Assembly (NCBI GenBank): GCA_964586135.1
Contig: CAZPGS010000015.1
Coordinates: forward strand, 1-15,432
DNA: 15,432 nt
DNA from: WYZ-LMO8 sp964586135
GTDB taxonomy: Archaea > Thermoproteota > Methanomethylicia > Nezhaarchaeales > WYZ-LMO8
Direction: 5' to 3'
The translations under genes were made by a program, and so were the position numbers. The notes under the pieces are model-generated. The model made no database searches. It worked only from the letters and a program-made list of their open reading frames with translations, and was not told where the DNA came from. Of this stretch, positions 13,929 to 15,432 are shown piece after piece; the stretch's first letter is position 1, and each line of letters begins with the position of its first letter.

Positions 13929-15059
13929 ATGACCAGCGAGCTCGAGAGCGTAGCCTTCAAATATGCTCAAGAGGCCTTAAAGAACGAGAGGAAGGGCCTG
14001 AGAGAGAAGGCGATTGAAAACTACTCTAGGGCCGCCGAGGCCCTCCTCAAGCTCGTCAAGCTTTACCCGGATTATCCCTTAAACAAAGTCTACATGGAGA
14101 GGGCCATGATGTACCAGCAGAGGATAAGGCTGCTCCAAATTGACGTGCCGCTTGAAAGGACCTCTTTCTCAGACTACAGCACCGGGACTGAGGCCCTTGA
14201 GGTGCCCAGCGCCTCGCGGGAGGAGAGGCCAAACGTATCTTGGGACGACGTCATCGGCTTAGAGCACGTGAAGGAAGAGCTTAAGAAGGCGATAATCCTC
14301 CCGACCAAGGTAGACCCCGAGAAGTTGCCTCTAGGGTGGCCAACGGGGATCCTGCTCTTCGGCCCTCCTGGTTGCGGTAAGACGCTGGTCGTTGCGGCGG
14401 TGGCCACGGAGGTGGACGCTCACCTATTCTACGTGGACCCCGCGCTCATAATGTCCAAGTGGCTCGGCGAGAGCGAGAAGAACGTAGCTAAGGTGTTCGA
14501 AGAGGCTCGACGAAAGGCCTTGAGGAATAGGCCAGCCATAATATTCATAGACGAGGTCGAGGCCCTCACGACTATGTTCTCCACGGAGGTCGGCGGCGAA
14601 GCTAGGATGAGGAGCCAATTACTGAATGAGATGGACGGCCTCCGCTCCAAGGGCAAGAGGCTTTACCTATATGTCGTGGGCGCGACCAACAAGCCCTGGA
14701 TGCTCGATCAAGCTTTCTTGAGGAGGTTTCAGAAGAGGATTTACGTCCCGCCGCCAGACTTCAAGGCCCGCGTAGAGCTCTTCAAGCACTACACGAGGGG
14801 CTTGGGGCTGGCCAACGATGTGGACTTCGAAGTATTGGCGCAACGGACTGAAGGCTACACAGCTCACGACATCGAGGAGGTGTGCAGAGATGTGCAGTTC
14901 AGGTTGATAGACGACCTAGACCCAAGCCCAAGAAGGTGGGAGCTAAGAAGGGCTTGCATGAAGGACTTCCTCGACGTTTTGAGCAAGAGAAGGCCCTCCG
15001 TTAGCAAAGAACACATCAAGAAGTACGTGGAGTGGAACGAGAGGTACGGGGCTACTTAA
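13929..15059 (+). CDS. cdvC: Cell division ATPase CdvC (archaeal Vps4)
   Basis: CdvC is the AAA ATPase that disassembles and remodels ESCRT-III filaments. The 376-aa protein begins with an MIT three-helix domain (about 3-72) that should bind the KLPE(I/L)P motifs of the two ESCRT-III proteins encoded upstream. A linker leads to the AAA module. Walker A is GPPGCGKT (145-152), pore loop KWLG (177-180), Walker B IIFIDEVE (204-211), sensor GATN (251-254) and arginine fingers R265-R266 in AFLRRF. The C-terminal small domain and last helix (VSKEHIKKYVEWNERYG) complete the Vps4 layout. I chose ATG 13929, at the predicted transcription start; GTG 13926 would add one Met. A stem-loop follows the stop. 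All catalytic residues are present. Confidence 0.94.
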   Translation: MTSELESVAFKYAQEALKNERKGLREKAIENYSRAAEALLKLVKLYPDYPLNKVYMERAMMYQQRIRLLQIDVPLERTSFSDYSTGTEALEVPSASREERPNVSWDDVIGLEHVKEELKKAIILPTKVDPEKLPLGWPTGILLFGPPGCGKTLVVAAVATEVDAHLFYVDPALIMSKWLGESEKNVAKVFEEARRKALRNRPAIIFIDEVEALTTMFSTEVGGEARMRSQLLNEMDGLRSKGKRLYLYVVGATNKPWMLDQAFLRRFQKRIYVPPPDFKARVELFKHYTRGLGLANDVDFEVLAQRTEGYTAHDIEEVCRDVQFRLIDDLDPSPRRWELRRACMKDFLDVLSKRRPSVSKEHIKKYVEWNERYGAT

Positions 15060-15073
15060 GGATACCGTTTCCC

Positions 15074-15102
15074 GCCTACGGCTTTTCTAGGCCTCCGTAG
15101 GT
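15074..15102 (+). terminator. Stem-loop after cdvC, possible terminator or RNA processing site
   Basis: GCCTACGG pairs with CCGTAGGT (last pair G-U) around a loop containing TTTT, 15 bases after the cdvC stop. T-rich stretches recur at 15161-15165 and 15179-15182. Confidence 0.35.
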
Positions 15103-15151
15103 CGGTTCATCACGGCTTCTGGGCGTGCCCCCTCCCGCCCGCTCCTTCGCG

Positions 15152-15185
15152 CTAGCACCTCTTTTCATCTAGCACTTCTTTTCAT
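15152..15185 (+). repeat. Tandem direct repeat, two 17-base units
   Basis: CTAGCACCTCTTTTCAT is followed without a gap by CTAGCACTTCTTTTCAT; they differ at one base. Both units carry a TTTT tract. Confidence 0.75.
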
Positions 15186-15187
15186 AA

Positions 15188-15223
15188 GGGCGCTGCTCGG
15201 AGCGGGTGGTCTCGGAGGCGCCC
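15188..15223 (+). repeat. GC-rich hairpin
   Basis: GGGCGC pairs with GCGCCC around a 24-base loop that itself has CTCGGAG twice. It lies directly after the tandem 17-mer and could be part of a structured transcript or terminator. Confidence 0.35.
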
Positions 15224-15253
15224 CAGTCCTACCCCGGCTCTACCCCCAGTCCT
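15221..15253. repeat. Direct repeat CCCCAGTCCT, two copies
   Basis: Identical 10-mers at 15221-15230 and 15244-15253, in a pyrimidine-rich tract with ACCCC and CTACC between and after them. No function is evident. Confidence 0.5.
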
Positions 15254-15306
15254 CTACCGTTGATAGTGCAGTTCAGCCGGATTTATGAACTTTGCAGCCA
15301 AAACTC

Positions 15307-15338
15307 GGTATAGGGGTTAAACCCTAGAGAGCTATACC
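15307..15338. repeat. 32-base nested dyad
   Basis: GGTATAG and CTATACC form outer 7-base arms. Inside, TAGGGGTTAAACCCTA is itself a 16-base near-palindrome with one mismatch. It could be a protein site or an RNA hairpin; the remaining sequence to the window end shows no gene I can support. Confidence 0.45.
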
Positions 15339-15432
15339 AAAGCCTACGGAAACATTGAAAGGCCTAGAAACCAGAAACTGCTGAGCACCCTCTTCTCCTC
15401 TCGCTTTTACCATCCTCGTCAATAGCTTTATA

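Larger units (their letters stand above)
15084..15370. repeat. Inverted repeat pair enclosing about 240 bases
   Basis: The element at 15084-15101 (TTTCTAGGCCT then CCGTAGG) recurs inverted at 15343-15370 as CCTACGG, ten extra bases, AGGCCTAGAAA. Every base of both blocks matches. The enclosed segment has no coding frame that I can support and holds other repeats. Confidence 0.45.

Noticed and set aside
15152..15185. CRISPR-like repeat
   Set aside because: Two 17-base units abut without spacers and no cas gene is present.
15188..15260. Possible tRNA in the GC-rich block after cdvC
   Set aside because: Neither strand gives a T arm with GGTTC, an anticodon stem or a 7-base acceptor stem in the right places.

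Overview
The window reads as a hyperthermophilic crenarchaeote. It carries a complete Cdv (archaeal ESCRT) division set, has TATA/BRE-type promoters with little or no leader, uses TTG and GTG starts and is rich in AGG arginine codons. By eye it is moderately GC-rich. De novo purine and branched-chain amino-acid pathways suggest a biosynthetically self-sufficient, perhaps autotrophic, member of the Desulfurococcales (Ignicoccus- or Pyrolobus-like). That placement is inference only.

Region 1 (1-4036, minus strand) is a tight purine operon in the order purC, purF copy B, purF copy A, purD (purD runs off the window edge). The PurF step is the surprise. Copy A is an intact frame with a good PRPP site and all four Fe-S cysteines, but alanine replaces the glutaminase cysteine. 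Copy B keeps that cysteine, but its phosphoribosyltransferase half is broken by three one-base losses, each next to a G run, plus an apparent 3-residue gap. Region 2 (4037-5577, plus strand) is purB, divergent from purC across a palindrome-rich promoter region.

Region 3 (5578-5847) lies between the convergent purB and ilvD genes and holds a strongly structured stretch that may be an RNA gene. Region 4 (5848-10678, minus strand) is the isoleucine/valine operon ilvB-ilvN-ilvC-ilvD, with start/stop overlaps or very short gaps. A long untranslated leader and a small palindrome lie near its predicted start of transcription.

Region 5 (11009-11332, plus strand) is an unrecognised small membrane protein, followed by about 390 bases without a confident gene. 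Region 6 (11725-15059, plus strand) is the division cluster: an ESCRT-III paralogue without winged helix, then cdvA, cdvB (ESCRT-III with MIM2-like motif and winged helix) and cdvC (Vps4-type AAA ATPase with MIT domain). The first three look co-transcribed, whereas cdvC has its own leaderless-type promoter. CdvA should recruit CdvB through its C-terminal tail and the CdvB winged helix, and CdvC should remodel both ESCRT-III proteins through their MIM2-like motifs.

Region 7 (15060-15432) is non-coding and full of short direct and inverted repeats.
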